NCBI GenBank assembly: GCA_020635795.1
Contig: JACJZD010000001.1
Span: 195,001-259,000 of the forward strand
DNA: 64,000 nt
Source: Flavobacteriales bacterium
Lineage (GTDB): Bacteria; Bacteroidota; Bacteroidia; Flavobacteriales_E; Vicingaceae
Direction: 5' to 3'
How positions within the stretch are numbered: position 1 is the first letter of the stretch; each line of letters begins with the position of its first letter. The notes under the pieces were generated by a model. It ran no database searches, had not been told where the DNA came from, and worked only from the letters and a program-made list of their open reading frames with translations. Both the position numbers and the translations under genes were made by a program. Shown here piece by piece: positions 34,693 through 42,221 of the stretch.

Positions 34693-35034
34693 TCACATGA
34701 AGCCCAACTCAAATTTGGCTTCTTCACTCATCATGTCTTTTGTCCAAGGCGGTTCCCATGCTAGTGTTACTGTTGCTGACTTTACGCTCCATAAGGCTTC
34801 GGTTTTTTGGCGTACTTCTTCTGGCAATGTTTCTGCAACTGGGCACGATGGAGAAGTTAAAGTCATGATAATTTCAGCATTAAAATCATCGTCGATGTTA
34901 ATTTCATAAATCAATCCCATTTCATAAACATCAACAGGAATTTCAGGGTCGTAAACCGTTTTTAATGTTTCGATGATTTGTTGCTCTACATCTTGTTTGG
35001 AGATTTTCTCCATGTGTTGATTATCTTCACTCAT
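34693..35034 (-). CDS. MIP18/DUF59 (SufT-like) iron-sulfur assembly protein
   Basis: 113 residues, a single MIP18-family domain: VEQQIIETLKTVYDPEIPVD, VYEMGLIYEINIDDD, and IIMTLTSPSCPVAETLPEEV with the conserved Cys in SPSCP. Family members take part in maturation of Fe-S proteins, as SufT in some bacteria and Cia2/MIP18 in eukaryotes. It is the last gene of the SUF operon here, downstream of sufE and the four-helix-bundle gene, which agrees with that role. Confidence 0.88.
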   Translation of the reverse strand: MSEDNQHMEKISKQDVEQQIIETLKTVYDPEIPVDVYEMGLIYEINIDDDFNAEIIMTLTSPSCPVAETLPEEVRQKTEALWSVKSATVTLAWEPPWTKDMMSEEAKFELGFM

Positions 35035-35046
35035 AATTTGTTCACA

Positions 35047-35064
35047 GTTTTTCAGTTCACTGTT
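35047..35064. repeat. Direct repeat left of the four-helix-bundle gene
   Basis: GTTTTTCAGTTCACTGTT, almost the same as 35450-35466 on the other side of the gene (one extra C). The pair could mark an insertion, but similar words recur in slippage tracts of this genome. Confidence 0.35.
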
Positions 35065-35072
35065 CTCGGATG

Positions 35073-35432
35073 TTAGTCTTCGCGTAAACTTTTTCTTAAT
35101 GCTTGAATTTTTATAATAAGTTGTTCGGTTATTTTGTAATATTCTTTAAAGATATCGTCATTAATTAGAGACCTTCTTTTTGCAACATATAAACAGGAAA
35201 TGATTTCAATTCCAGAGCGTAAAGCAAAGCCTAAAAAACGGTTAAATTCTTTTTTTGATTGTCCGGTTGAGCCTTCTGCAATATTTAAAGCTATAGAGTC
35301 AGCCGCCCTTTTTATTTGACTGTTTAAGACATAAAGTTCTTCTTTAGGAAAAGTTAATGTTAAATTATGAATCTTTCCCGTTAATTCAACTGCTTCTTGC
35401 CAAACGACTAATTTCTCAAAATTAAATCCCAT
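35073..35432 (-). CDS. Four-helix-bundle protein (23S rRNA intervening-sequence protein family)
   Basis: 119 residues. The pattern FEKLVVWQEAVELTGKIHNL ... TFPKEELYVLNSQIKRAADS followed by IALNIAEGSTGQSKKEFNRF and LGFALRSGIEIISCLYVAKR is the hallmark of the S23/IVP four-helix-bundle family, first seen in intervening sequences of 23S rRNA genes and widespread as single genes in Bacteroidota. Function is unknown. It is inserted in the SUF operon between sufE and the SufT-like gene and is bracketed by near-identical 17-18-bp sequences, suggesting it moved in. Confidence 0.85.
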   Translation of the reverse strand: MGFNFEKLVVWQEAVELTGKIHNLTLTFPKEELYVLNSQIKRAADSIALNIAEGSTGQSKKEFNRFLGFALRSGIEIISCLYVAKRRSLINDDIFKEYYKITEQLIIKIQALRKSLRED

Positions 35433-35449
35433 TTCTTTTTTTGTTAACG

Positions 35450-35466
35450 GTTTTTAGTTCACTGTT
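35450..35466. repeat. Direct repeat right of the four-helix-bundle gene, also one arm of a hairpin
   Basis: GTTTTTAGTTCACTGTT matches 35047-35064. Its first 13 bases also pair with GTGAACTAAAAAC at 35487-35499, so a stem-loop spans the sufE stop codon. Confidence 0.35.
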
Positions 35467-35472
35467 TTACTG

Positions 35473-35898
35473 TCAACTGTTGGACTGTGAACTAAAAACT
35501 ATAGCGTACATTTTTATTTGTTTTAACATGGCTAAAAGACCATTGCTTCTTGTTGGAGATAGATGTTCTTGTAATCCAATTTGGTCGATAAAAAACAAGT
35601 CAGTTTCAGCAATTTCTTTAGGTGTATGACCTGAAAAAACCCTGATTACTAAACCTACTATCCCTTTAGTAATGATGGCATCGCTATCTGCTGTAAAATT
35701 AATTATACCATCTGTATATTCGGCATGCAACCACACTCTACTTTGACAACCTTTTATTAAATTTTCGTCAACTTTGTATTTGTCATCAATTAAGGGTAAA
35801 TCTTTTCCTAATTCAATGATGTGCTCATACTTGTCCATCCACTCATCAAACAAAGCAAATTCTTCGACTATTTCTTCTTGTTTCTCTTTTATTGTCAT
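35473..35898 (-). CDS. sufE: SufE-family cysteine desulfurase sulfur acceptor
   Basis: 141 residues. SufE takes the persulfide from SufS and hands it to the SufBCD scaffold. The conserved acceptor Cys lies in NLIKGCQSRVWLHAEY (about residue 51); the SufE-type C-terminal ITKGIVGLVIRVFSGHTPKE is also present. It follows sufS across 80 bp that hold a dispersed palindromic element, and probably shares the SUF operon transcript. Confidence 0.94.
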   Translation of the reverse strand: MTIKEKQEEIVEEFALFDEWMDKYEHIIELGKDLPLIDDKYKVDENLIKGCQSRVWLHAEYTDGIINFTADSDAIITKGIVGLVIRVFSGHTPKEIAETDLFFIDQIGLQEHLSPTRSNGLLAMLKQIKMYAIVFSSQSNS

Positions 35899-35913
35899 TA
35901 TTCTATATTTTCC

Positions 35914-35977
35914 TTGTCATGCAGAGCTTGTCGAAGCATCTTTTAACAAGATTTCTCGACTTCGCTCGAAATGACAA
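35914..35977. repeat. Dispersed palindromic intergenic element, TTGTCAT...ATGACAA type
   Basis: Bounded by TTGTCAT and its inverse ATGACAA, with the internal blocks GAGCTTGTCGAAGCATC and TCTCGACTTCGCTCGAAATG typical of a widespread Bacteroidota intergenic repeat. It lies between sufS and sufE inside the operon. A half-copy with related sequence is at 57498-57528. Confidence 0.6.
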
Positions 35978-35978
35978 C

Positions 35979-37262
35979 CTATCTTAACATCTTTATTGCT
36001 CTGTTTAATGCAGCAATAAATATATCTATTTCTTCAAAAGTATTGTAAAAAGCAAAAGATGCCCTAGCTGTACCAGGAATATTAAACCGATTCATTAAAG
36101 GTTCAGTGCAATGATGTCCAGTTCTTATGGCTATGCCTAATTTGTCGATTATCATTCCGATGTCTGATGGATGAGTCCCCTCAACAACAAATGAAAGTAC
36201 ACTTGCTTTTTTTGTTGCTTCGCCAATGATTCGAACGCCTACTATTTGTTTAATTTGTTCGGTAGCATAAGTCAATAATTCGTGTTCGTATGCTTCAATT
36301 TTATCAATACCGATAGCATTCATATAATCTACGGCTACACCTAAACCAATTCCACCAACAATATTTGGCGTTCCAGCTTCAAACTTATGAGGCAGTTCGT
36401 TGTAAGTCGTTTTTTCAAATGTTACGGTTTTGATCATATCTCCACCACCTTGGTATGGAGGTAGGTCGTTTAACAAACTTTCTTTGCCATATAAAATTCC
36501 AACTCCGGTTGGACCAAACATTTTGTGTCCAGAAAACACATAGAAATCACAATTTAATGCTTGAACATCTACTTTTGTATGAGGGACAGCTTGAGCGCCA
36601 TCAATCAAGATAAAAGCCCCCTCCATCTCCCCCGAAAGGGGAGCGTGTTGACGAACATAGTTGATAATCTCTTTTATTGGATTAACCGTTCCTAAAGTGT
36701 TAGATACATGGGTTACAGCTACCATTCGAGTTTTGTTGGAAATCAACTTGGTAAATTCCTCAAAAATAATTTCGCCTTTTTCGTTGATTGGAATCACCTT
36801 TAAAATAGCCCCTTTTTCTTCACAAATCATTTGCCAAGGAACAATGTTTGAATGGTGTTCCATGGTTGAGATGATAATTTCGTCTCCTTTTTTTAAGTGT
36901 TTTTTTCCAAAACTTGACGCGATTAAATTAATGCTGTCGGTAGTTCCTTTTGTAAAAATGACTTCGTGTTCGTGTTCTGCATTAATAAAATGTTGTAGTT
37001 TTTTTCGAGCAATTTCGTAGGCATTTGTTGCTTCTTGGCTTAATGTGTGAATGCCTCGATGTATGTTGCTGTTTTCAAAAGTGTAATACTTATTTATAGC
37101 ATCAATAACCAATTTCGGTTTTTGTGAAGTAGCTCCATTATCCAGGTAGACTAGAGATTTTCCGTTTACTTCTCGATGGAGAATAGGAAAATCTGCTCGG
37201 ATTTTTTCAATGTCTAATATTGGGGTAGCTGTCTTCAATTTATTTTTGGAATCGTTCTTCAA
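35979..37262 (-). CDS. sufS: SufS cysteine desulfurase with an 11-residue repeat-derived insertion
   Basis: 427 residues (relatives about 405). The PLP enzyme takes sulfur from cysteine for Fe-S assembly. Seen: LVYLDNGATSQKP (about 38), MEHHSNIVPW, LIDGAQAVPH with the PLP-contacting Asp, the PLP lysine in FSGHKMFG, and the catalytic Cys in RTGHHCTEP. Residues 207-217 (APLSGEMEGAF) interrupt the usual QHG-AKV-LIDGAQ segment and are encoded by 33 bases matching an intergenic repeat found twice around sufC. The start is uncertain: TTG at 37262 overlaps sufD by 23 bp; another TTG at 37238, one base after the sufD stop, is equally plausible. Confidence 0.95.
   Translation of the reverse strand: MKNDSKNKLKTATPILDIEKIRADFPILHREVNGKSLVYLDNGATSQKPKLVIDAINKYYTFENSNIHRGIHTLSQEATNAYEIARKKLQHFINAEHEHEVIFTKGTTDSINLIASSFGKKHLKKGDEIIISTMEHHSNIVPWQMICEEKGAILKVIPINEKGEIIFEEFTKLISNKTRMVAVTHVSNTLGTVNPIKEIINYVRQHAPLSGEMEGAFILIDGAQAVPHTKVDVQALNCDFYVFSGHKMFGPTGVGILYGKESLLNDLPPYQGGGDMIKTVTFEKTTYNELPHKFEAGTPNIVGGIGLGVAVDYMNAIGIDKIEAYEHELLTYATEQIKQIVGVRIIGEATKKASVLSFVVEGTHPSDIGMIIDKLGIAIRTGHHCTEPLMNRFNIPGTARASFAFYNTFEEIDIFIAALNRAIKMLR
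36612..36644. repeat. Copy of the CTCCCC-GAA-GGGGAG repeat inside sufS
   Basis: 33 bases with the hairpin CTCCCC/GGGGAG, the flanking CCCCCTCC box and terminal AAAAGCC, all shared in order with 39307-39337 and 39401-39434. It is exactly 11 codons long and keeps the sufS frame open. Confidence 0.7.
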
Positions 37263-38526
37263 TTTTTAAATCAATGTACTCCTGAAAAGCAGGAATACCT
37301 ATTTTTTCTAAAGTATCTTTTGCAAAGGCATTTATCATCAAGTTTAAAGCTCCTTTTCGGCTAACTCCTCTCGATTGTAAATAGAAAATCGCTTCTTCGT
37401 CAATTTGCCCAGTTGTTGAGCCGTGACTACATTTTACATCGTCGGCATATATTTCCAGCTCTGGTTTTGAGTTTACCACAGAATCGTCTGACAATAAAAT
37501 GTTATTATTAGCTTGAAAAGCATTGGTTTTTTGCGCATCTCGGCGGACAAATACTTTACCATTAAATACTCCAGTAGATGTATTGTCTAGAACTCCTTTA
37601 TAAACCTCGTTTGAGTTACAGTGTGGTTTCTTGTGGTCAACAATGGTATGATTATCTATGTGGTCGTTGTTTTGCCCTAAATACAGTCCGCTTAAGTTGG
37701 TTTCGCAATTGCTTGCATCAACTTCAATGTTTAAGTTGTTTCGAACCAAAGCACCATTGAGAGTAGTAGTATTAATTGTGAAATTACTGTTTGCTTGTTG
37801 GTAAACTTGTTCGGTTGAAATGCTATAATTGTCTTGTGTTTTATCTTGTAGTTTGTTGTATTCAAATTGAGCATTTTCACCAACTACAATTTCAGAAACA
37901 GAATTGATAAAATTTTCTTTTCCATCAATATTTACAAACGATTCAAGAATTTTGATGTCGGTACTTTTTTCAGCAACAAACAAATTCCTTGTTTGTGTAA
38001 TTGTATGGTCTTGAGTAGTAATGTTGATGATGTGATAAGGCTTGTTTGCTGTTTTGTTTTTATCAATAGCAATAAAAACGCCATCGGTATGGAAGGCATT
38101 GTTTATTGCTAAAAACAATTCGCTTCTTTCTTTTGTATAAGCGTTAAAAGTTGTTTTGAATAGTGCTGTATTGTTTTTTTTAGCCTCTGATAAAGAAGAT
38201 GCAACAACACCAACCTGTTGCTCAATTTTTGATAAACTATTGTTGTAAATTCCATTTACCAAAACAATGATGTTAGCATCTAAATTTGGTATTAAAAAGG
38301 GTTTAACGTCTTGAATTTGAGGGCTTGAAATATTGAATTTTTTGTTGGTGATTTTACCTAGACGAGTATATTTCCAATATTCAGTTCCAGTTGTAGGTAA
38401 TTCTAATGATTCAATTTCTTTTAAAGCATCTTTACGGAGATTGGTATAATAGTCTTGTTCTGCACTAAAATTAAGTGCTTTAAAGGTGTCGAGTAGTTGG
38501 TCTTTTTTTGTTAGTTCTGTTACCAT
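37240..38526 (-). CDS. sufD: Fe-S cluster assembly protein SufD
   Basis: 428 residues. SufD pairs with SufB and the SufC ATPase to form the scaffold on which clusters are built. The SufBD beta-helix core is recognisable in NETNLSGLYLGQNNDHIDNH-type sequence (CETNLSGLYLGQ), VDHKKPHCNSNEVYKGVLDN, GKVFVRRDAQKTNAFQANNN and EIYADDVKCSHGSTTGQID, followed by the C-terminal helices YLQSRGVSRKGALNLMINAF. Order sufB-sufC-sufD-sufS is the usual one. Confidence 0.96.
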   Translation of the reverse strand: MVTELTKKDQLLDTFKALNFSAEQDYYTNLRKDALKEIESLELPTTGTEYWKYTRLGKITNKKFNISSPQIQDVKPFLIPNLDANIIVLVNGIYNNSLSKIEQQVGVVASSLSEAKKNNTALFKTTFNAYTKERSELFLAINNAFHTDGVFIAIDKNKTANKPYHIINITTQDHTITQTRNLFVAEKSTDIKILESFVNIDGKENFINSVSEIVVGENAQFEYNKLQDKTQDNYSISTEQVYQQANSNFTINTTTLNGALVRNNLNIEVDASNCETNLSGLYLGQNNDHIDNHTIVDHKKPHCNSNEVYKGVLDNTSTGVFNGKVFVRRDAQKTNAFQANNNILLSDDSVVNSKPELEIYADDVKCSHGSTTGQIDEEAIFYLQSRGVSRKGALNLMINAFAKDTLEKIGIPAFQEYIDLKIEERFQK

Positions 38527-38547
38527 TTTTGTTTTTCAATTATCATC

Positions 38548-39303
38548 TTACAATTCAACATTCGCTTCTTTAATCCAGTCGTAACCTTTTTCTTCTAGTT
38601 CTAATGCCAATTCTTTGCCACCTGTTTTTACAATTTTACCGTTGTATAATACGTGTACAAAATCTGGCACGATATAGTCCAGTAATCTTTGGTAGTGCGT
38701 TATTACAATAGTAGCATTTTGGTTCGATTTTAATTTGTTTACACCATTGGCAACTATTCTTAAAGCGTCAATGTCCAAACCTGAATCAGTTTCATCTAAA
38801 ATAGATAACTTCGGCTCTAACATTGCCATTTGAAAAATTTCGTTTCTCTTTTTTTCGCCGCCAGAAAAACCTTCGTTTACCGAACGGTTAGCTAATTTAG
38901 CATCCAATTCTACCAAAGCAGATTTGTCTTTTACTTTGGCTAAAAATTCTTTTGCAGAAATGGGTTCTAAACCTTTGTAAGCTCTAGTTTCGTTTATTGC
39001 AGTTTTCAAAAAATTAATGTTGCTAACTCCTGGTATTTCAATTGGATATTGAAATGCCAAAAACAAACCTTCTCTAGCTCTATCTTCAGGACTTAAATCT
39101 AAAATATCCTGATTGTCAAACTCAACGCTGCCCTCTGTTACTTCATATTCTTCTCTTCCTGCTAATACAGCCGAAAGCGTACTTTTTCCAGAACCATTTG
39201 GACCCATTATAGCGTGTACTTCTCCTGCTTTTACTTCAAGGTTAATTCCTTTTAGTATTTCTTTTCCGTCGATGTTTGCGTGTAAATTTTTTATTTTTAA
39301 CAT
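38548..39303 (-). CDS. sufC: Fe-S cluster assembly ATPase SufC
   Basis: 251 residues, an ABC-type ATPase that powers the SufBCD scaffold. Walker A MGPNGSGKSTLSAV (about 33-46), Q-loop AFQYPIEIPGV, signature FSGGEKKRNEI, Walker B LSILDETDSGLD, and the switch His in VITHYQRLLDYI. The ATG is directly followed upstream by a dispersed repeat (39307-39337). Confidence 0.97.
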   Translation of the reverse strand: MLKIKNLHANIDGKEILKGINLEVKAGEVHAIMGPNGSGKSTLSAVLAGREEYEVTEGSVEFDNQDILDLSPEDRAREGLFLAFQYPIEIPGVSNINFLKTAINETRAYKGLEPISAKEFLAKVKDKSALVELDAKLANRSVNEGFSGGEKKRNEIFQMAMLEPKLSILDETDSGLDIDALRIVANGVNKLKSNQNATIVITHYQRLLDYIVPDFVHVLYNGKIVKTGGKELALELEEKGYDWIKEANVEL

Positions 39304-39306
39304 AGT

Positions 39307-39337
39307 AGCCCCTCCAACCTCCCCGAAGGGGAGGCTT
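39307..39337. repeat. Dispersed CCTCCCC-GAA-GGGGAGG repeat, copy upstream of sufC
   Basis: Hairpin CCTCCCC (39318-39324) and GGGGAGG (39328-39334) around GAA, with a CCCCTCC box to the left. Located four bases from the sufC start, where it could form a stem-loop in the mRNA leader. Confidence 0.65.
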
Positions 39338-39400
39338 TAGTTTAGTGTTTATATAATGTTTTATTTTTCAATTTGTCTTTCTTCTTTTTTGACATTAGTC

Positions 39401-39434
39401 TCTCCTCCCCGAAGGGGAGGTCGGGTGGGGCTTT
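39401..39434. repeat. Dispersed CCTCCCC-GAA-GGGGAGG repeat, copy downstream of sufB
   Basis: Hairpin CCTCCCC (39404-39410) and GGGGAGG (39414-39420), then TCGGGTGGGGCTTTT reaching the sufB stop. Same family as 39307-39337 and the copy inside sufS. The strong hairpin with a T run could attenuate the transcript between sufB and sufC. Confidence 0.65.
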
Positions 39435-40876
39435 TAGCCCACACTTCCTTCTAAACTAATTTCTAATAATTTTTGTGCTTCTACTGCAAATTCCATAGGC
39501 AGTTGATTTAAAACATCTTTACAATATCCGTTTACAATTAAACTAATTGCTTTTTCGGTATTGATGCCTCGTTGGTTGCAATAAAATATTTGATCTTCAC
39601 CAATTTTTGAAGTGGTTGCTTCGTGTTCAATTTTAGCCGTGCTGTTTTTTGCCTCGATGTAAGGAAAAGTATGGGCACCGCATTGGTCGCCCATTAATAG
39701 CGAATCACATTGAGTAAAGTTTCTAGCATTTGCTGCATTTTTATTGATTTGAACCAACCCTCGATATGAGTTGTTGCTAAAACCTGCAGAAATTCCTTTT
39801 GAAATAATGGTGCTTCGTGTGTTTTTACCCAAATGAATCATTTTGGTACCTGTATCTGCTTGTTGGTAATTATTGGTTACAGCTACCGAATAGAATTCAC
39901 CAATAGCATTATCACCTTTTAAAATGCAAGAAGGATATTTCCAAGTAACAGCAGAGCCTGTTTCAACTTGAGTCCAAGAAATTTTTGAGTTGGTGTAACA
40001 AATACCACGCTTTGTTACAAAATTGTAAATACCACCTTTACCATCTTTATCACCAGGATACCAGTTTTGTACGGTAGAATATTTTATTTCGGAATTGTCT
40101 AAAGCAATTAATTCCACCACGGCGGCATGCAGTTGGTTTTCGTCTCTCATTGGAGCAGTACAGCCCTCAAGGTAACTAACATAACTACCTTCATCAGCAA
40201 TAAGTAAAGTTCGTTCAAACTGACCAGTGCTTGCTTCGTTTATTCTAAAATACGTAGAAAGTTCCATTGGGCATCTTACTCCTTTTGGGATATAACAAAA
40301 CGACCCATCAGAAAATACGGCAGAATTTAAAGCTGCATAAAAGTTATCCGTTGAAGGAACAACAGAACCTAAATGTTTTTTTACAATTTCAGGGTGTTCT
40401 TGAACGGCTTCGCTGAAAGAACAGAAAATAATGCCTAGTTCGCCCAACTTTTCTTTAAACGATGTTTTTACGGAAACTGAGTCCATTACAAAATCAACAG
40501 CTACACCAGATAAAGCTTTTTGTTCATCCATAGAAATTCCTAATTTATCCATGGTAGCTTTCATTTCTGGATCAACATCTTCCCATTTCACATCCTTTTT
40601 TGATTTTGGAGCAGCATAATAAGAGCTGTCTTGAAAATCAATTGGAGGGTAATTTACGTGAGCCCATTTTTTCTCGGTCATGGTTTTCCAATAAGCAAAA
40701 GCTTTTAGTCTAAAATCCAACAACCATTGTGGCTCATTTTTCTTTGCAGAAATCAATCGTACCACATCTTCATTAAGACCTTTAGGAATAACTTCCGATT
40801 CAATATTCGATGTAAACCCGTATTTATATTCTTGGGTTTTAAGTTCTTTTTTTAATTCGTCTTCTGTATAAGCCAT
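39434..40876 (-). CDS. sufB: Fe-S cluster assembly protein SufB
   Basis: 480 residues, the usual length. SufB is the main scaffold subunit on which the nascent cluster forms. Conserved blocks: FRINEASTGQFERTLLIADE, GSYVSYLEGCTAPMRDENQL with the conserved Cys, YSTVQNWYPGDKDGKGGIYN, ITGSAVTWKYPS-type TGSAVTWKYPSC, FTQCDSLLMGDQCGAHTFPY, and the C-terminal EHEATTSKIGEDQIFYCNQR with RGINTEKAISLIVNGY. It ends LEGSVG. It follows sufA after 59 bp. Confidence 0.97.
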   Translation of the reverse strand: MAYTEDELKKELKTQEYKYGFTSNIESEVIPKGLNEDVVRLISAKKNEPQWLLDFRLKAFAYWKTMTEKKWAHVNYPPIDFQDSSYYAAPKSKKDVKWEDVDPEMKATMDKLGISMDEQKALSGVAVDFVMDSVSVKTSFKEKLGELGIIFCSFSEAVQEHPEIVKKHLGSVVPSTDNFYAALNSAVFSDGSFCYIPKGVRCPMELSTYFRINEASTGQFERTLLIADEGSYVSYLEGCTAPMRDENQLHAAVVELIALDNSEIKYSTVQNWYPGDKDGKGGIYNFVTKRGICYTNSKISWTQVETGSAVTWKYPSCILKGDNAIGEFYSVAVTNNYQQADTGTKMIHLGKNTRSTIISKGISAGFSNNSYRGLVQINKNAANARNFTQCDSLLMGDQCGAHTFPYIEAKNSTAKIEHEATTSKIGEDQIFYCNQRGINTEKAISLIVNGYCKDVLNQLPMEFAVEAQKLLEISLEGSVG

Positions 40877-40935
40877 TTTAATAAGTTAAAAGTTAAAAGC
40901 TAAGAGTAGAAAGTTTTTCTACTTACAACTTTTCA

Positions 40936-41262
40936 CTAAAGGGAGAAACTTTCTCCACAACCACAAGTTCTATTTGCATTCGGGTTTTTAAATACAAATC
41001 CTTTCCCATTCAATCCACCAGAAAAATCCAATTCAGTACCAGCGAGGTATAAAATGCTTTTTTTATCACAAACAATTTTTATCCCTTTATCCTCAAAAAC
41101 TTTGTCGTCGTCAGTTATCACATGGTCGAAAGTTAAATCGTAAGTTAAACCAGAACAACCACCGCCTTTAACACCAACACGAATAAAGCTTCCTTCAGGA
41201 GCACTGTCGTCTGACATTAAATGAATAGCTTGTTTTTTTGCGTTTTCTGAAACTGTTATCAT
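40936..41262 (-). CDS. sufA: A-type iron-sulfur carrier protein (SufA/HesB family)
   Basis: 108 residues. A-type carriers accept clusters from the SUF scaffold and pass them to target proteins. The three conserved Cys are present: GGCSGLTY (about 35) and the C-terminal CGCGESF pair. VGVKGGGCSGLTYDLTF and FSGGLNGKGFVFKNPNA are characteristic. It is the first gene of the SUF operon and follows the best promoter in the window. Confidence 0.93.
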   Translation of the reverse strand: MITVSENAKKQAIHLMSDDSAPEGSFIRVGVKGGGCSGLTYDLTFDHVITDDDKVFEDKGIKIVCDKKSILYLAGTELDFSGGLNGKGFVFKNPNANRTCGCGESFSL

Positions 41263-41295
41263 AATTATCTTATTTAGATTGATTCTAAATTAGAG

Positions 41296-41326
41296 CAAAA
41301 GTACCTAAAAAGTGGTAGTGAAACAA
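41296..41326 (-). promoter_or_regulatory. Promoter of the SUF operon (TTG, 20 bp, TACTTTTG)
   Basis: On the minus strand the -33 element TTTTG (TTG at 41324-41326) is followed after 20 bases by TACTTTTG (41296-41303), a full match to the Bacteroidota housekeeping promoter. The leader to the sufA ATG is about 29 bases. No clear operator for an iron or redox regulator was recognised. Confidence 0.75.
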
Positions 41327-41385
41327 AATTCTGGGCTTGTTTTTTGTGTTTTTTTTGAGATTTAAGGAAAAGAAATTGAAATAAA

Positions 41386-42129
41386 TTAAATCCAGCCTTT
41401 GATTTTATAAAAAGCGATGGCAAAATATTCTCTGTATACCAAGGTTTGAAAACGTAGGTGATTCCAAAATTGATAGCGAACTTGAAGGTTGTTTCCAATG
41501 TCTGGAATCACTTTGTTTCCGCCTAATTTATCGTCATCAAAACTAAAGTCAGCTTCCATTTCTTGTGCCCAAGCAGGTTCGCCAGAAACATTGGTCATGC
41601 CTAATTTGTTGAAACATTTTACTGACCTATAAATATGTTCGGGAGAAGTAATAATTAAAGTAGGGGCATCTGAGTTGATTATTTTTTGTGTTTCCTGTGC
41701 TTGTGAACGAGTGTTTGTTCCTACATTTTCAAAAATAATTCTGTCGGGATTTACACCTCGTAATACAATTTCTTTTTTCATTAAGTAACAAGATGCATTA
41801 GTATCGGCAGTATCTCCAGGCATGGTAACAATAACTTTGGCAGCAGGAAATAGTTTAGCCATTTCAGCAGTTTTGTACGTGCGCATTAAGCCCGATTCGC
41901 TAGGAATGCCGCCACCACTCATTACTACAATATACTCTGGCGGATTGGTTAACTTATGTTCAGAGATACTCAAATCGTAATACATCCAAAAGGGTAAAGT
42001 AGTAAACGACAAAATCATTGTAATGACAAAAAAAATACCATTAACAATGAAAAACCATTTCGTGAATGTTTTTAGTTTGGGTAATATGTTTTTTAGTGTT
42101 TTGATGAGTACGAAGATACAAAAGTTCAT
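41386..42129 (-). CDS. YdcF/ElyC/SanA-family (DUF218) membrane-anchored protein
   Basis: 247 residues. A membrane helix (about 25-47) precedes a DUF218 domain: PEYIVVMSGGGIPSESGLMR, AAKVIVTMPGDTADTNASCY, PDRIIFENVGTNTRSQAQET and TLIITSPEHIYRSVKCFNKL. In Escherichia coli the relatives ElyC and SanA act on envelope integrity and peptidoglycan or lipid-carrier metabolism; the chemical role is not settled. Divergent from thiL. No neighbours suggest a more exact job. Confidence 0.85.
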   Translation of the reverse strand: MNFCIFVLIKTLKNILPKLKTFTKWFFIVNGIFFVITMILSFTTLPFWMYYDLSISEHKLTNPPEYIVVMSGGGIPSESGLMRTYKTAEMAKLFPAAKVIVTMPGDTADTNASCYLMKKEIVLRGVNPDRIIFENVGTNTRSQAQETQKIINSDAPTLIITSPEHIYRSVKCFNKLGMTNVSGEPAWAQEMEADFSFDDDKLGGNKVIPDIGNNLQVRYQFWNHLRFQTLVYREYFAIAFYKIKGWI

Positions 42130-42209
42130 AAAGTAAAAAGTTTATAAAGATTAAAGTTTGTCGTTTCTTCAACAAATTTTCAAATCATTACATTTTCAAA
42201 TTATCTAAT

Positions 42210-42217
42210 TACTTTTG
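42210..42217 (+). promoter_or_regulatory. -7 promoter element TACTTTTG of thiL
   Basis: TACTTTTG ends four bases before the thiL ATG at 42222, which predicts a leaderless message. No clear -33 TTG was found. No thiamine riboswitch fits in the space between promoter and start. Confidence 0.55.
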
Positions 42218-42221
42218 CATC

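Noticed and set aside
42180..42221. Thiamine (TPP) riboswitch upstream of thiL
   Set aside because: The promoter element is four bases from the start codon, leaving no leader in which a riboswitch could lie.
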